A stretch of 64,000 nt of DNA, taken from PALSA-693 sp963781155. GTDB lineage: Bacteria > Actinomycetota > Acidimicrobiia > Acidimicrobiales > Palsa-688. The position numbers were made by a program, and so were the translations under genes. The stretch is taken from NCBI GenBank assembly GCA_963781155.1, contig CAWAEC010000016.1, positions 558,001 through 622,000 on the forward strand, given 5' to 3'. Positions 9,549-18,949 of this stretch are shown in pieces. Position 1 is the first letter of the stretch. Every line of letters begins with the position of its first letter. The notes below the pieces were generated by a model. The model was not told the origin of the DNA. It did not search any database and saw only the letters and a program-made list of their open reading frames with translations.

Positions 9549-9577
9549 AGCCTACACTTGAGAAACTCTATCGGCAA
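9549..9577 (-). promoter_or_regulatory. Putative promoter of the HxlR gene (leaderless geometry)
   Basis: On the minus strand TTGCCG (9577-9572) and TAGGCT (9554-9549) are spaced by exactly 17 bases. Transcription would begin about at the ATA codon (9542), which would give a leaderless mRNA. No ribosome site is present, consistent with that. Confidence 0.4.
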
Positions 9578-9668
9578 CCTTTTACTTCTTAAAGTCCGGC
9601 TAATGAGTGGACCTCAGGATCGAAAATCGGAGGGTTTGAGTTCGAGATCCCTGGGAGACTGCTTGGTG

Positions 9669-10045
9669 ATGGTGAGCGGCACCCAACTGTTGGAACTGCG
9701 CGAGGTGGGCTGGACCCGTCTGCCTGCCGCGGTGTCGACAGCGGCAGTGGCCAGGATGAGCGAGCGCATCTGGGCCTTCTACGCCAGACGCGGTGTCACC
9801 AGAAACGAGCCGGATACCTGGCCGGTCGGGTTTAGTGGGAAAAGCCAGGCGCTACGCCAGTCAGGAGTGTTCAACCGATTCGCCAACCCGGTCACCGACA
9901 CGCTGATCGACCTGCTTCTGGGCCGGGGCACCTGGAATGAGACCGAGGCATGAGGTCCCGCCCTGGTGACCTGGCCCCAAACCGGCCCGTGGCAGTTACC
10001 TCACCAAACTGGCATTTTGACCTGCCCGCCGTTGGCCCCGGGATC
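9669..10045 (+). pseudogene. Decayed phytanoyl-CoA dioxygenase (PhyH) gene, N-terminal part
   Basis: Remnant of a phytanoyl-CoA dioxygenase-like Fe(II)/2-oxoglutarate enzyme. The opening segment (LLELREVGWTRLPAAV; ARMSERIWAFYARRGV; TWPVGFSGK) matches the N-terminus of actinobacterial PhyH-like proteins. The frame stops with TGA at 9951-9953, and the same frame then continues with GPALVTWPQTGPWQLPH, so the TGA stands where a Trp codon would be expected. About 60 bases later the similarity moves to another frame (NWHFDLPAVGP). Everything after about 10045 is unrecognisable. One nonsense change, one frameshift and loss of the catalytic core make this a pseudogene. Confidence 0.7.
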
Positions 10046-10242
10046 GGCCGGCGGCGGCTCGCCTGTTTGGTTTCGACGCTACCCGTAGTTTGCCGCCCTC
10101 AACCGGCCCGGCGGTGAGCGGATAGCGCCCTTCATGATCGACGGTGACGAGTCGCAGACAAGACCACGAGGATGGAACAATATGGCCCGATGGCGCTGCC
10201 GACCCAGGACCTCCGCCTCGAAGCGGGACGGGAGGAGAAGTA

Positions 10243-11898
10243 GTGGTAATACAGGGTAACTTCGCGCTGGTCGAGTTGCTCGTGCAGGAAGGAGTGGACC
10301 TCCTGGTCGGGAACCCGGGGTCGACCGAGTTGGGGCTCATGGATGCGTTGGGTAGCGATCGCCGAGTGCGGTACGTGCTCGCTCTCCAAGAGTCGGTCGT
10401 CGTCGCGATTGCCGACGGCTTTGCGCAGGCGACGGGGCGACTGGCGGCCATCAACCTCCATGCCGCGCCGGGTCTTGGCAACGCCCTCGGGATGCTGTTC
10501 AACGCCAAAAAGGCTGGTTCCCCGATCCTCGTGACGGCCGGCCAGCAGGACCAGTCGGCTCTCCTCTCAGAGCCGCTTCTGAGCGACGACTTGGCGACCA
10601 TCGCCCGCCCGCTCGTTAAATGGTCCTATGAGGTGCGCCGCTTGGCCGACCTGCCGCGTGCGGTTCACCGCGCCGCCACTACGGCGCTGGCGCCGCCAAG
10701 GGGACCGGTGTTCTTATCGATCCCCTCAGACGTGCTGAGCGAGTCAGCGGAGCTGGAACTCGGCGCGCCGACACGGATCGGCACCGGTATCCGGCCCGAT
10801 ATGGTGGCCGTCGAGCACGCGGCGCGACTGATCGTTGCGCAGCCCGTTCGCCGGTCATTTTCGCGGGAGACGCTGTTGCCCAGTGCGGTGCGCACAGTCA
10901 GATCGTGAGGTTCGCCGAGCTGGTCGGTGCGCCGGTTTACGCTGAAGACCTTGCCAACACGGCGTCTTTTCCCGCTTCGCATCCGCTTTTCGCGGGCACC
11001 GTCGCCCGCCTTGGCGGCACCATCAGAAGTGTGCTCGACGGCCACGACCTCCTGGTATCGATCGGTGCTGACTTGTTTACGCTATCGCTGGGCGGCGGGC
11101 CCGAGCCGGTCCCGGCCGGCAATGCCGATTGTCCATGTCGACGTCGATCCCTGGCAGTTAGGCAAGAACTTTCCGACAGCCGCCGCTCTCCTCGGCGACC
11201 CGCGGATGGTCCTTCCAGAGCTCTGCAAGGCCGTGGAGCAATTGCGACACGCCACCGGTGTCCCGCCGCGCCACGATGTGAGGCCGTCCATTGCCGCCCG
11301 GCGAGAGGCCGTCGTCGCCCGGGCCGAGGCACTGGTGGGCCATCGCCCCACCCAGCCACTGGCGCTGCTCCACGCTCTGGGACGAGCTCTGCCCTCCGAC
11401 GCTGTGGTAGTCGAGGAGGCGCTGTCGTCCAATGAGGGCATCCGCCTCCTCTTCCCCAGCAACGACCCCCAAAGCTTCTACGCGATGCGGGGTGGCGGGA
11501 TCGGGTGGGCGCTCCCTGCTGCTGTCGGCGTCAAGCTCGGATTGCCCCACCGGCCAGTCATCGCTCTCGTAGGCGATGGCGGTTCCCTCTACACGATTCA
11601 AGCACTTTGGACGGCGGCTCACGAACGCGTACCAATCGTCGTCGTAGTGCTGAACAACCGGTCATACCGCATCCTGAAGCAGCGCACCCGTGCTTTGGGG
11701 GGCCACTCGGCGGAGACCGGCAAGTATCTAGCCATGGATCTCGTCGATCCTGTGATAGACCTCGGCGGATTGGCCCGGGCGTTCGGCGTCGACGCCGTGG
11801 CAGCCGCGACGATCCCCGATGTCCTGGCAGCGGTCGATGATGGGCTGTCGTCGGGACGCCCGCTCGTGGTTGACGCCGCCGTCGACGACAGGCTCTGA
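10243..11898 (+). pseudogene. Benzoylformate decarboxylase-like ThDP enzyme, two compensating frameshifts
   Basis: Thiamine-diphosphate enzyme closest in motif content to benzoylformate decarboxylase; full length would be about 551 aa. Start: GTG at 10243, with GGAGGAG 5 bases upstream. Visible residues include NPGSTELG (Ser equivalent to the MdlC active-site Ser), LALQESVVV (cofactor Glu), NLHAAPG (active-site His), and the ThDP/Mg motif GDGG...LNNRSY near the C-terminus. The frame breaks at about 10850 (RSPVIFAGD continues in the next frame) and returns to the original frame at about 11120 (MPIVHVDVDPWQLG). Read straight through, translation ends at 10908. The motifs are intact, so recent decay or sequencing error is likely. 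Confidence 0.8.
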
Positions 11899-11987
11899 GC
11901 GTCAGACCCAGGAAATCATCTCGAGTACGGAAGTCCGACGCATTTGCTGATACAGGCTGCGCGGTTTTCCCCGGAGTGGGGTTGTGT

Positions 11988-12932
11988 CTAGTTCACAAAC
12001 TCGTGCCGAAAACGCGGCGTCGTGATCAGGCTCAACGCCGCGGCTGAGCCCTTTCCCAGTTGCGAGGTCCGGTTGCTCTGGCCGTACTGGTTGTCCTCTT
12101 CGCTCATCGCGGCGGTCCCGCTCCGATCTTCCTTCAGATTTTTCATAATGTCGTACACGAACGGCACAATCTGGCCGAACACGGTGGATTGACTGATATA
12201 TCGGAGGCGGACGTTGTTCGCGGTGAGGAACCTCTCGTCCTGGATGAGGTCTGGCGGCATGCGCAGCACGCACTGAGGCAGGTCCGTCACCTCACGGATC
12301 GTCTCGATGTCCGACCGTACTCGATTGGGCTGGGCGGGAATCATGAGGGCATCCACCCCGGACTCGGCATATGCACTCACGCGGTCACGCGCCTCATCGA
12401 CCGTCATGCCCACTGCGTCTACCTGGGTGGGGCTGAACGCGCAGGTTCGGGCGATGATCACAGTCGACGGGTCATCGCGCGCCGCGACGGCTGCCTTGAG
12501 GTTGGCTACCTGCACGTCGACGGGATGGACAACTGCTTCGATCCCTTTACCCATGTCCGAGATGGGCAGGTAACCTCGGTCTTCGATCTCTATCCCGGAG
12601 ACACCGGCAGCTTCCATGTCGCTGACCCAGCGGGATACCGTCTCGGGTGTGCCGCCGCAGTCGTCCGCATCGATCAGAATCGCGATGTCTGTCGCGGTGC
12701 GACGTATTCTCCGGATCACGTCGGCATAGTCCGATATGGTGACCACGCCCGCCACCTCATCTGGCAGCCCGAAGTTCGTGGCCTTCATCCCCGACGAGTT
12801 GAGCTTGCAGATCTCCCAACCCGCTTCTTGAGCAAGGCGCGCAGTCAGTACATCGACCACCGGCACCGCGACCGAACACTGGCCGCCCTGCAGGGCTTTA
12901 CGAAGCCGGGTTCGCGCTTCAGAGGTGCCCAT
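11988..12932 (-). CDS. Isocitrate lyase/PEP mutase superfamily enzyme
   Basis: TIM-barrel enzyme of the isocitrate lyase/PEP mutase superfamily, 314 aa. Recognisable parts are the substrate loop region KLNSSGMKATNFGLPDE (about 43-60), the metal-binding DADDCGGTPETV (about 88-99) and GVSGIEIEDRGYLP (about 109-122). The PEP mutase motif EDKxxxKxNS and the isocitrate lyase KKCGH motif are both absent, so neither reaction is established; 2-methylisocitrate lyase-like or oxaloacetate-hydrolysing activity is possible. The last 45 residues are polar and not conserved. It converges on the decarboxylase-like gene, and both types act on 2-oxoacids. Confidence 0.8.
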   Translation of the reverse strand: MGTSEARTRLRKALQGGQCSVAVPVVDVLTARLAQEAGWEICKLNSSGMKATNFGLPDEVAGVVTISDYADVIRRIRRTATDIAILIDADDCGGTPETVSRWVSDMEAAGVSGIEIEDRGYLPISDMGKGIEAVVHPVDVQVANLKAAVAARDDPSTVIIARTCAFSPTQVDAVGMTVDEARDRVSAYAESGVDALMIPAQPNRVRSDIETIREVTDLPQCVLRMPPDLIQDERFLTANNVRLRYISQSTVFGQIVPFVYDIMKNLKEDRSGTAAMSEEDNQYGQSNRTSQLGKGSAAALSLITTPRFRHEFVN

Positions 12933-13045
12933 ACTCGTCCTCCTCCGAACCTATTCGTGCACAGCTGCGACATCGTAGCCAACCTGGCCTTGCGCATTAC
13001 CTGAGCTGATACCCTTTTTGGTCAAGTGCCCCCAGGGAGGTTGGC

Positions 13046-14146
13046 TTGACACAAGGCTCCCCGACCGCGCAGCTGATGGCCGATCTGGCGACCCAGGTCC
13101 TGGCTGTTCTCGACGACGACCAGCGTCGGGTCGCGTGCTTCGCGTTTCCCGACGACGAGGAACGACACCGCTTCTACTGGGTCCCCACCGACCACGGCGG
13201 TCTTTCCCTGCGATCCTGCGGGGATCGCGCCCGGGCGTTGATCATGCAACTCGTGGCGTCGGGACTGAGCCCCGCGGGCTTCAACACCACTTCGGTGATC
13301 ATCTCACTCCAGCACATCCTGTCCCGGGCCGAAGGTTGGCGTACCCTCGAAGACGGCCGGCAGCGGCGCGACCCGCTCGAGTACCAACTGTCCATCTTCG
13401 GTGACCCCTCACCAGGCGGTTCGTGGGCGTGGCGGCTTGGCGGCCACCACCTTTCGCTGAGCTACGCGGTGGTGGACGGCATCCGGGTGGCACCGACCCC
13501 CAGCTTCTTCGGGGCAGACCCGGCCGACAGCCCCCTCGCTGGGGGAACATTCCTGCGACCGCTGGGCCCTTTGGAGGATCTCGGCCGCGAGCTGATCCGT
13601 TCACTCGATGAAGGGCAGCTGGCCGCCGCGCTGCTCGCTCCGGGCGCGCCTCACGACCTTATCGCAGGCAATCAGGAGCTGACCGAGGGACTGTGGCCCA
13701 CGCCTCCCGCAGCGCTGTTCCGGGTCGCCGACGAGGACCTCATCCAGTGGCTTGTGGGCGAGCACGCCCGGACAAACGACGCGCTGGGCGTGGGCCTGGA
13801 CAAGCTTCGATTCACCTTCGCCCCCAAAGGGATCCCCGTCACGGCATTGGTCCCCGACCAGCGTCAAGTCCTCGACGCGCTGATCGCGTCCTACCTCGCC
13901 CGCCTGCCCGACGACCTCGCCGATGCCGAGCAGGAAAAGCTCGCCCTTCCCGACAGTGACCTCCACTTCGCCTGGGCAGGACCGCTCGAACCGGGTCGGC
14001 CCCACTACTACCGTATGCAGGGGACCCGAGTGCTGTTCGAATACGACAACCTGGACGGCAACCACATCCACTCGCTATGGCGCGACCCCGCCGGCGATTT
14101 CGGCGACGACCCCCTTACCCGCCACCGCGCCACCGCCCACAGCTAA
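13046..14146 (+). CDS. DUF3500 family protein
   Basis: Protein of 366 aa with strong similarity in pattern to DUF3500. The C-terminal signature is clear: HYYRMQGTRVLFEYDN, then NHIHSLWRDPAGDFG. The N-terminus carries RRVACFAFPDDEERHRFYW, also typical. Start: TTG at 13046, preceded by AGGGAGG with 5 bases spacing. There is no signal peptide. The function of the family is unknown; members are about 350-400 aa and often sit alone, as here. Confidence 0.85.
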   Translation: MTQGSPTAQLMADLATQVLAVLDDDQRRVACFAFPDDEERHRFYWVPTDHGGLSLRSCGDRARALIMQLVASGLSPAGFNTTSVIISLQHILSRAEGWRTLEDGRQRRDPLEYQLSIFGDPSPGGSWAWRLGGHHLSLSYAVVDGIRVAPTPSFFGADPADSPLAGGTFLRPLGPLEDLGRELIRSLDEGQLAAALLAPGAPHDLIAGNQELTEGLWPTPPAALFRVADEDLIQWLVGEHARTNDALGVGLDKLRFTFAPKGIPVTALVPDQRQVLDALIASYLARLPDDLADAEQEKLALPDSDLHFAWAGPLEPGRPHYYRMQGTRVLFEYDNLDGNHIHSLWRDPAGDFGDDPLTRHRATAHS

Positions 14147-14516
14147 CGCGCGCCACCGGCGCGAAGGCACCGACGCTGTGTCAACCACCCATCCGGCGGC
14201 CACCCTCGGTGGTCCGAGGCTGGCCTCACTGGGGGTCTGTCGATCAAATGAAACAGGTCATCCAATAGCCGCACCAGAAGGAGAGAGGTCCCGCACCTCA
14301 CTGAGCACTGGTCGATGTTGTTGCCCTTGTCATCGCCCGGTGCGAAGCCCTGGACAGGCTAATGATTCCGACGGAGTGGGCGTCGTGGCGCGTCTGGCTC
14401 GAATTCACCGGATGCCGGGATGACAACGCCCCCCACGAACCCCATGCTGTCTCCCAATGGGCACACCCATCAGATTGGTACGCGGAGCGGTTTCACAACC
14501 TAGAAAGAGAACAGAC
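14147..14516. other. Gene-free stretch
   Basis: About 370 bases without a convincing gene, RNA or terminator. A short open frame at 14362-14547 has no family pattern and I left it out. Confidence 0.4.
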
Positions 14517-14879
14517 ATGTCTACGGCACCGTCTGGTACGACGATAACCAGAGCCAAGTGTGTAGGGAGGCCGAACCAAGCGGGACCGGCGGTCGCCGAC
14601 TTGTCATGCCTCGGCACCGACACCACGACGAGCCGAACGGAATTGGAGACCTCCGGGATACCTCGGAGGCTGCCGCTCGCCCAGCGAGCTTGCCTGGCGA
14701 GGAGGGTGGCGCTCCTGGAGGGCCGCCTTTTTGACGACGAGCGCCGCCCACGCCAAGGGTTGAGCGACGAAGTGCTCCGCACACGCTTGGCTGAGATAAA
14801 CGATTTGCGCCGCGACCTCGGGTGGCTGACGCTTGACCTGCGCCACGACTACGTTTGGCCCGCAGACATAACTTCGTAG
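14517..14879 (+). CDS. Hypothetical small protein
   Basis: Unrecognised protein of 120 aa. The ATG at 14517 is preceded by AGAAAGAG at a good distance. The first 55 residues are polar and variable; residues 60-115 are charged and probably helical (RRVALLEGRLF; LRTRLAEINDLRRDLGW), like small regulatory or stress proteins. No signal peptide or membrane segment is seen. It lies 78 bases before the efflux pump gene on the same strand and could share its transcript. Confidence 0.5.
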   Translation: MSTAPSGTTITRAKCVGRPNQAGPAVADLSCLGTDTTTSRTELETSGIPRRLPLAQRACLARRVALLEGRLFDDERRPRQGLSDEVLRTRLAEINDLRRDLGWLTLDLRHDYVWPADITS

Positions 14880-14957
14880 TCGAATAGCGGGCCCCCCTGG
14901 GGAGTTGCTGATGGGCCCGAGGGGCCGGCTGCGGGCGAACCCTAAGGAGGCGCGGAC

Positions 14958-16424
14958 GTGTCAAGCTCCGGAGGCACGAGCGGGCCTTCTTTCAAAGGCA
15001 CGGATGGTGGAGCAGCGGGGGCACCGAGAGGGGGCTCCGCCCTGCTGGCCACCTTGGCCCTGGCCCAGTTCATGGTCGTCCTCGATTTCACTATCGTCAA
15101 TGTGGCGCTGCCTTCGATTCAGCACGGCTTGCACATCGCCATGTCGACCCTGCAGTGGTTGGTGAGTGCCTATGCCGTCACCTTCGGCGGCTTTCTCCTC
15201 CTCGGTGGCCGGCTCGCCGACGTTTTCGGCCGGGCCAGGCTCTACCGGATCGGACTCTGTGTCTTCGTCGGCGCCAGCATCAGTGGAGGACTGGCCGTCG
15301 AGCCGACGCTGCTGATCGCGTCGAGAGCCGTTCAGGGGCTCGGTGCTGCCCTGCTGGCTCCGGCCGGGCTTTCCCTGCTCATCACGAGCTGGCCGGACGA
15401 GGGGCAGCGCAGTCACGCGCTCGGAGTGTACGGGGCGGTTGCGTCGGCCGGCTTCGCCGCCGGCGCCGTGATCGGTGGCCTGCTCGTCCAAGCGACCTGG
15501 CGGCTCGTCTTCTTCGTCAACGTCCCGGTGGGCGTGGTGCTGTTCATAGCGTCCTGGCGCCTCCTGCCGGCCGACCCGCCACGCCAGCCCGGTCGGCTCG
15601 ACGTGACCGGAGCGCTGGCGGTGACCGCCGGCGTGGCCCTGCTCGTGCTCGGGGTAACCCGGGCCGGGGACACACTTGAGCCCACGCAGCCTGCCGTGGC
15701 GGTGGGCGCCGGGCTGGTCCTGCTCGTACTGTTCGTCGTCCGCGAGCGCAAGGTGGCCGCGCCCCTGCTCAACCTTGACCTGTTCAAGGACCGCGGCATC
15801 CTCGGCGCGAATGAGTGCCTGTTCGCGTACGGCGCTTGCAACGCGGGTGCCGTGATACTGGTGACGCTCTACCTGCAAGAGGGTCGCGGCCTCACGGCGC
15901 TTCTGACGGGGCTGTGCTTCATTCCACAGGCCGTGGGGGCCTTCGCGCTGGCAGGTCCAGCCTCGAAGCTCGTCCCCGCGCTCGGACCTCGCCGCGCACT
16001 CGCAGCAGGCATGTCGCTCGCCCTGGTCGCTCTCCTCGGTTCCGCACTGAGCATCGCCCGCGGACCGCTTGTCGGGTTGCTCGCCTCCCTGTTCTTCTTT
16101 GGGATCTCGGCCCGCATCGTTCAGGTCGCCTCCACTCTCGCGGGGACACGTGGGCCGGTGGCCGCCCGGGGGGAGGGCTCGGCCAGCGCGGTGCTAACCG
16201 CGGCGCGTCAGGTCGGCTCTGCGCTGGGCGTGGCCGTCGTGTCGGCAACCCTGGTCACCGTCCACGGAAACGCGAGCCGCCGCACCGCCGTGGCCATGCT
16301 CGTCGCAGCCGCCTTCGCCCTCGGCGGCCTGGTCGCGACGCGCATCGTGCCCAGAGGCCCCGGGCAACCGCTCTTGTTGCGACTCGAGCACCTCTTCCCG
16401 CGCCACGCCGGCGGACTTCCCTGA
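14958..16424 (+). CDS. MFS multidrug efflux transporter, DHA2 (14-TM) family
   Basis: Proton-driven efflux pump of the major facilitator superfamily, EmrB/QacA type, 488 aa with about 14 predicted membrane helices. Seen motifs: ALAQFMVVLDFTIVNVALPS in helix 1 (motif D1), GGRLADVFGRARLY (motif A) at about 80-93, and SRAVQGLGAALLAPAGLS (motif B). Motif C with Gly-rich helix 5 is AAGAVIGGLL. The start is GTG with AAGGAGG 8 bases upstream. The substrate is unknown; members export drugs, dyes and antibiotics. There is no adjacent TetR or MarR gene. Confidence 0.93.
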   Translation: MSSSGGTSGPSFKGTDGGAAGAPRGGSALLATLALAQFMVVLDFTIVNVALPSIQHGLHIAMSTLQWLVSAYAVTFGGFLLLGGRLADVFGRARLYRIGLCVFVGASISGGLAVEPTLLIASRAVQGLGAALLAPAGLSLLITSWPDEGQRSHALGVYGAVASAGFAAGAVIGGLLVQATWRLVFFVNVPVGVVLFIASWRLLPADPPRQPGRLDVTGALAVTAGVALLVLGVTRAGDTLEPTQPAVAVGAGLVLLVLFVVRERKVAAPLLNLDLFKDRGILGANECLFAYGACNAGAVILVTLYLQEGRGLTALLTGLCFIPQAVGAFALAGPASKLVPALGPRRALAAGMSLALVALLGSALSIARGPLVGLLASLFFFGISARIVQVASTLAGTRGPVAARGEGSASAVLTAARQVGSALGVAVVSATLVTVHGNASRRTAVAMLVAAAFALGGLVATRIVPRGPGQPLLLRLEHLFPRHAGGLP

Positions 16425-16662
16425 GGCCGAGGCGGCACTCCGGACTGCGCGGCACGGGCGCTGAGCGCGGCCAACGCCCAGCGGGTTCTCTCGCACTACG
16501 CCGTCCGGCACGGCTTGCGGCTGGCGGGCAGGAAATTGGGCACGGTTGTTCTGGCGCCACAGCCCGGCCACGCACGTACCGTTAGATAGAGGCCATGTCG
16601 AGCGTCTGACTCGCCCTCCTCCCAGTCCGCAGCTCGGGCCGGGTCAAGACCGGGTCGCGACG

Positions 16663-17094
16663 TCACCTCCGGCGGATCCGAACAACCGGGATCTGGCGGC
16701 TATCACGACAACGGTCCTGGTAGCCGTACAAGCCAGTGATCTCCTCGCTCATCATCTGGAACAAACGATCGCGGTCGACGCTATTCGGCACGGTCTCGGC
16801 CACGGCCGGATAGATCTCGCCGAGGTACTCCACGGTCAGCTCCGGTGTGGACACGAGGTTGAGGTACCACTGCGGGTGTCGGGCCTGGCCGCCGGCCGAC
16901 CCGGCCACGACCAGATCGTCCCCGTCCTCGCGGACACAGACCGGCTTGTCGCGCCGGGTCCCCGTCCGGGACCCGGCGATGGTCAGAATCACCAGCGTCT
17001 GTCCGCTGGCGGTCCGGCCTCCGTTAGCCCGCAGTTCGCCCAGGACGGCCTGGTCCCGGGCGTTCCGCTCGCTCAGGGTGGGGTTGCTTGGCAC
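16663..17094 (-). CDS. F420-dependent nitroreductase/quinone reductase (Ddn family)
   Basis: Small split-barrel flavin/deazaflavin enzyme of the Ddn/DUF385 family, 143 aa. It carries LVILTIAGSRTGTRRDKPV at about 33-51, then VVAGSAGGQARHPQWYLNL near 62-80, the F420-binding signature of the family. Relatives reduce quinones and nitro compounds with reduced coenzyme F420 at the inner face of the membrane. Length is normal. Its presence implies that the host makes F420, consistent with an actinobacterium. It sits alone, tail to tail with the efflux pump. Confidence 0.88.
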   Translation of the reverse strand: MPSNPTLSERNARDQAVLGELRANGGRTASGQTLVILTIAGSRTGTRRDKPVCVREDGDDLVVAGSAGGQARHPQWYLNLVSTPELTVEYLGEIYPAVAETVPNSVDRDRLFQMMSEEITGLYGYQDRCRDSRQIPVVRIRRR

Positions 17095-17395
17095 GCCCGA
17101 ACTCTACCGACAGGCAGATGGGCCCGGCACACGGGTCTTTGGGGGCCTTGCACTACCCGTAGAGACGATCGCTGCTCGGTCGTGAGCGGCCCGAGACGAC
17201 CGACCCCGGGCGGGTGGACAAATGTGGCCCGTCCCCGGCGCCGGCGCGCTGGGCGGAGGTGGTCGTCGTGACTAAGGACCGGAGTCCATTGGCGGCCGGG
17301 TGGCACTGCAGCCTGAGCTCCTCGTATGTCGTCCATCTGCCCCGACGTCCCTGGAGTTGAACGATCCACCACGATCGTGTCGGTCGAGACAATGA
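17095..17395. other. Gene-free stretch
   Basis: About 300 bases with open frames on both strands but no recognisable protein, RNA or repeat. Confidence 0.4.
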
Positions 17396-17620
17396 CTAGA
17401 GGGGCCTACGACGGGCAAGGCCGTCGCTGTCCGCCAGCGACTGGACCCGGCGGACGACGGCGTCGAGTTCTTGCGCGTCGTTTCGCAGTTCGGCGGAGTC
17501 GACGCGGAAGTCAGAGAGACTATCGGCGATAGCCAAAAGACGAGCCCTGACTTCCCCGAGCAGTCTGCGGCGTTCAACCGCCTCGACTGCTTGACTCCCC
17601 TGCTCATCGAGTGCACTCAT
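17396..17620 (-). CDS. Hypothetical small charged protein
   Basis: Unrecognised 74-aa protein, mostly predicted helix with a heptad-like pattern (LLGEVRARLLAIADSL; ELRNDAQELDAVVRRVQSL). The ATG at 17620 has GAAGGAAG 6 bases upstream; another ATG two codons earlier is too close to that site. It lies upstream of a stress-type gene on the same strand and may be co-transcribed. No signal peptide or membrane segment. Confidence 0.5.
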   Translation of the reverse strand: MSALDEQGSQAVEAVERRRLLGEVRARLLAIADSLSDFRVDSAELRNDAQELDAVVRRVQSLADSDGLARRRPL

Positions 17621-17711
17621 AAGCATCTTCCTTCTTGGATCAGCAGTTCTCGCGCTGTTCAAATATGGCGGTAGAGCCGGGAAGGTCGAGGTTCTCGGGT
17701 CCGCTCCGCAG

Positions 17712-18125
17712 TCAGCTTTGTGCCGCTTCCTTCATTTCCTGAGCGATCTCGTCAGCTGTCGCGTCCACAGTGCGCTTTATGACCTTATTCGCTCGGGTGA
17801 CGGCCTTGTCAAAGCCCTTTTCTAGGGTGGGCTGCCCGACGACGATCAAGCCGGCCTGACTGCTCTGGAGTTCCGCGCCGGCTTCTTTGAGCTCCTTGCG
17901 GGTCAGGGTCCCGAAACCGAGCTCCTCGGGGATGACTCGCACCATGGGCCGATCCATCCTCTTGACGATGTGCGGCTTTCCCTTCTGTTGATTAACGACG
18001 GCCGCGTCGAACGTCCCCACCAGATCGTCCTTGTGCAGCTGTTCGATGTCATTCAGGTCCGCCTCCGCGTCATCAACGCTCTCGTAAACGGCGGTATAAA
18101 CGGCGAGTTCCCTTTCCTTGGCCAT
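17712..18125 (-). CDS. DUF1269-like stress-associated protein
   Basis: Cytoplasmic protein of 137 aa of a conserved actinobacterial type usually labelled DUF1269 or hypothetical. Signature stretches: VYESVDDAEADLNDIEQLHK at 13-32, KGKPHIVKRMDRPMVRVIPE near 48-67, and GLIVVGQPTLEKGFDKAVTRA. Here there is no glycine-zipper membrane segment, unlike longer DUF1269 members. The function is unknown. AGGAGGCC lies just upstream of the ATG. It is in a run of minus-strand small genes (17.4-18.7 kb) that together look like an envelope or stress cluster. Confidence 0.75.
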   Translation of the reverse strand: MAKERELAVYTAVYESVDDAEADLNDIEQLHKDDLVGTFDAAVVNQQKGKPHIVKRMDRPMVRVIPEELGFGTLTRKELKEAGAELQSSQAGLIVVGQPTLEKGFDKAVTRANKVIKRTVDATADEIAQEMKEAAQS

Positions 18126-18327
18126 GAGTGGCCTCCTTTCATTCCTGTCATTCTGGGCATTCGGTTCGCTGATTCGCTGAAGTTTCGCCCATCACGACGA
18201 GCGGGTATCAGGGTGTTCTTCGAACTCCTTTTGCATCCCGTCGAACGGCTTTAGACCCCGTTCCTTGGCGTGGCCTGGAGGGATAATGCTCCCGGCCAGG
18301 AGAAAGTTCTCCACGCCACGGCAAGAC

Positions 18328-18723
18328 CTACGTCGAGACAGCTTCGTCGAAATGCGCTGACAGCCCATAGACGACCGTGACGGCAATCGCCACATAGATC
18401 AACGCCCAAACCGGGGAGTACGGGACCAGGATTATGCCGCTGATCGCTGCGAGCACTGCCGCGATGATGCCGATCCAACGCGCAACCTCAGCACTGGGTT
18501 GTGAAGCCGGGCCGAGCACCAGGATTCCGGCAACCAGGAGGACGACGCCTGTGATCAGCCAGATCCATCCGTAGGTCGTGAGGCTATGGCCCAGCACGGC
18601 ATGATTGAGTTCAACGACAGGCTTGCCGCTGTAGCGGAAGGCCCATATCGAGTCGATGATACGCATCACCCCACCAATTATCAACACGACCGGCGAAAAA
18701 GTCAGCCAGCCAGAGCGGCTCAC
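18328..18723 (-). CDS. DUF7144-like four-helix membrane protein
   Basis: Small integral membrane protein, 131 aa, four hydrophobic segments at about 7-25, 48-70, 80-100 and 103-122. The layout (short N-tail, SWxxF-like first helix, GW/W-rich second helix, PYSPVWALIYVAIAV in the last) matches a widespread actinobacterial membrane family, DUF7144. Its role is unknown. It lies upstream of the DUF1269-like gene on the same strand, separated by about 200 bases. Confidence 0.75.
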   Translation of the reverse strand: MSRSGWLTFSPVVLIIGGVMRIIDSIWAFRYSGKPVVELNHAVLGHSLTTYGWIWLITGVVLLVAGILVLGPASQPSAEVARWIGIIAAVLAAISGIILVPYSPVWALIYVAIAVTVVYGLSAHFDEAVST

Positions 18724-18949
18724 GACGACGCCCCACGACCAGGACGTGTTGCACAGACAGACACCACACCAAGACTTTCCTCCCTCACCCCGATCGCGGC
18801 AATCACGCGACCGCGTATTCTCTATGGCCGCACAGCGTTACCGATGCGACGATCCTGAGTGGGCGCTCAGTCAGTTCTCCGCCGTATCGTTTGTCGGGCA
18901 CCCTGTATCTGGGTCCTCTGCGGGCAGAAAGGCGCTTGTCGAGCGTCCT

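Noticed and set aside
11988..12932. A phosphonate pathway (PEP mutase plus phosphonopyruvate decarboxylase) with the neighbouring ThDP enzyme
   Set aside because: The mutase-like protein lacks EDKxxxKxNS and the ThDP enzyme has benzoylformate-decarboxylase-type residues; the genes are convergent.
14405..14964. Minus-strand frames opposite the small protein before the efflux pump
   Set aside because: No family pattern, Arg/Pro-rich composition typical of antisense frames.
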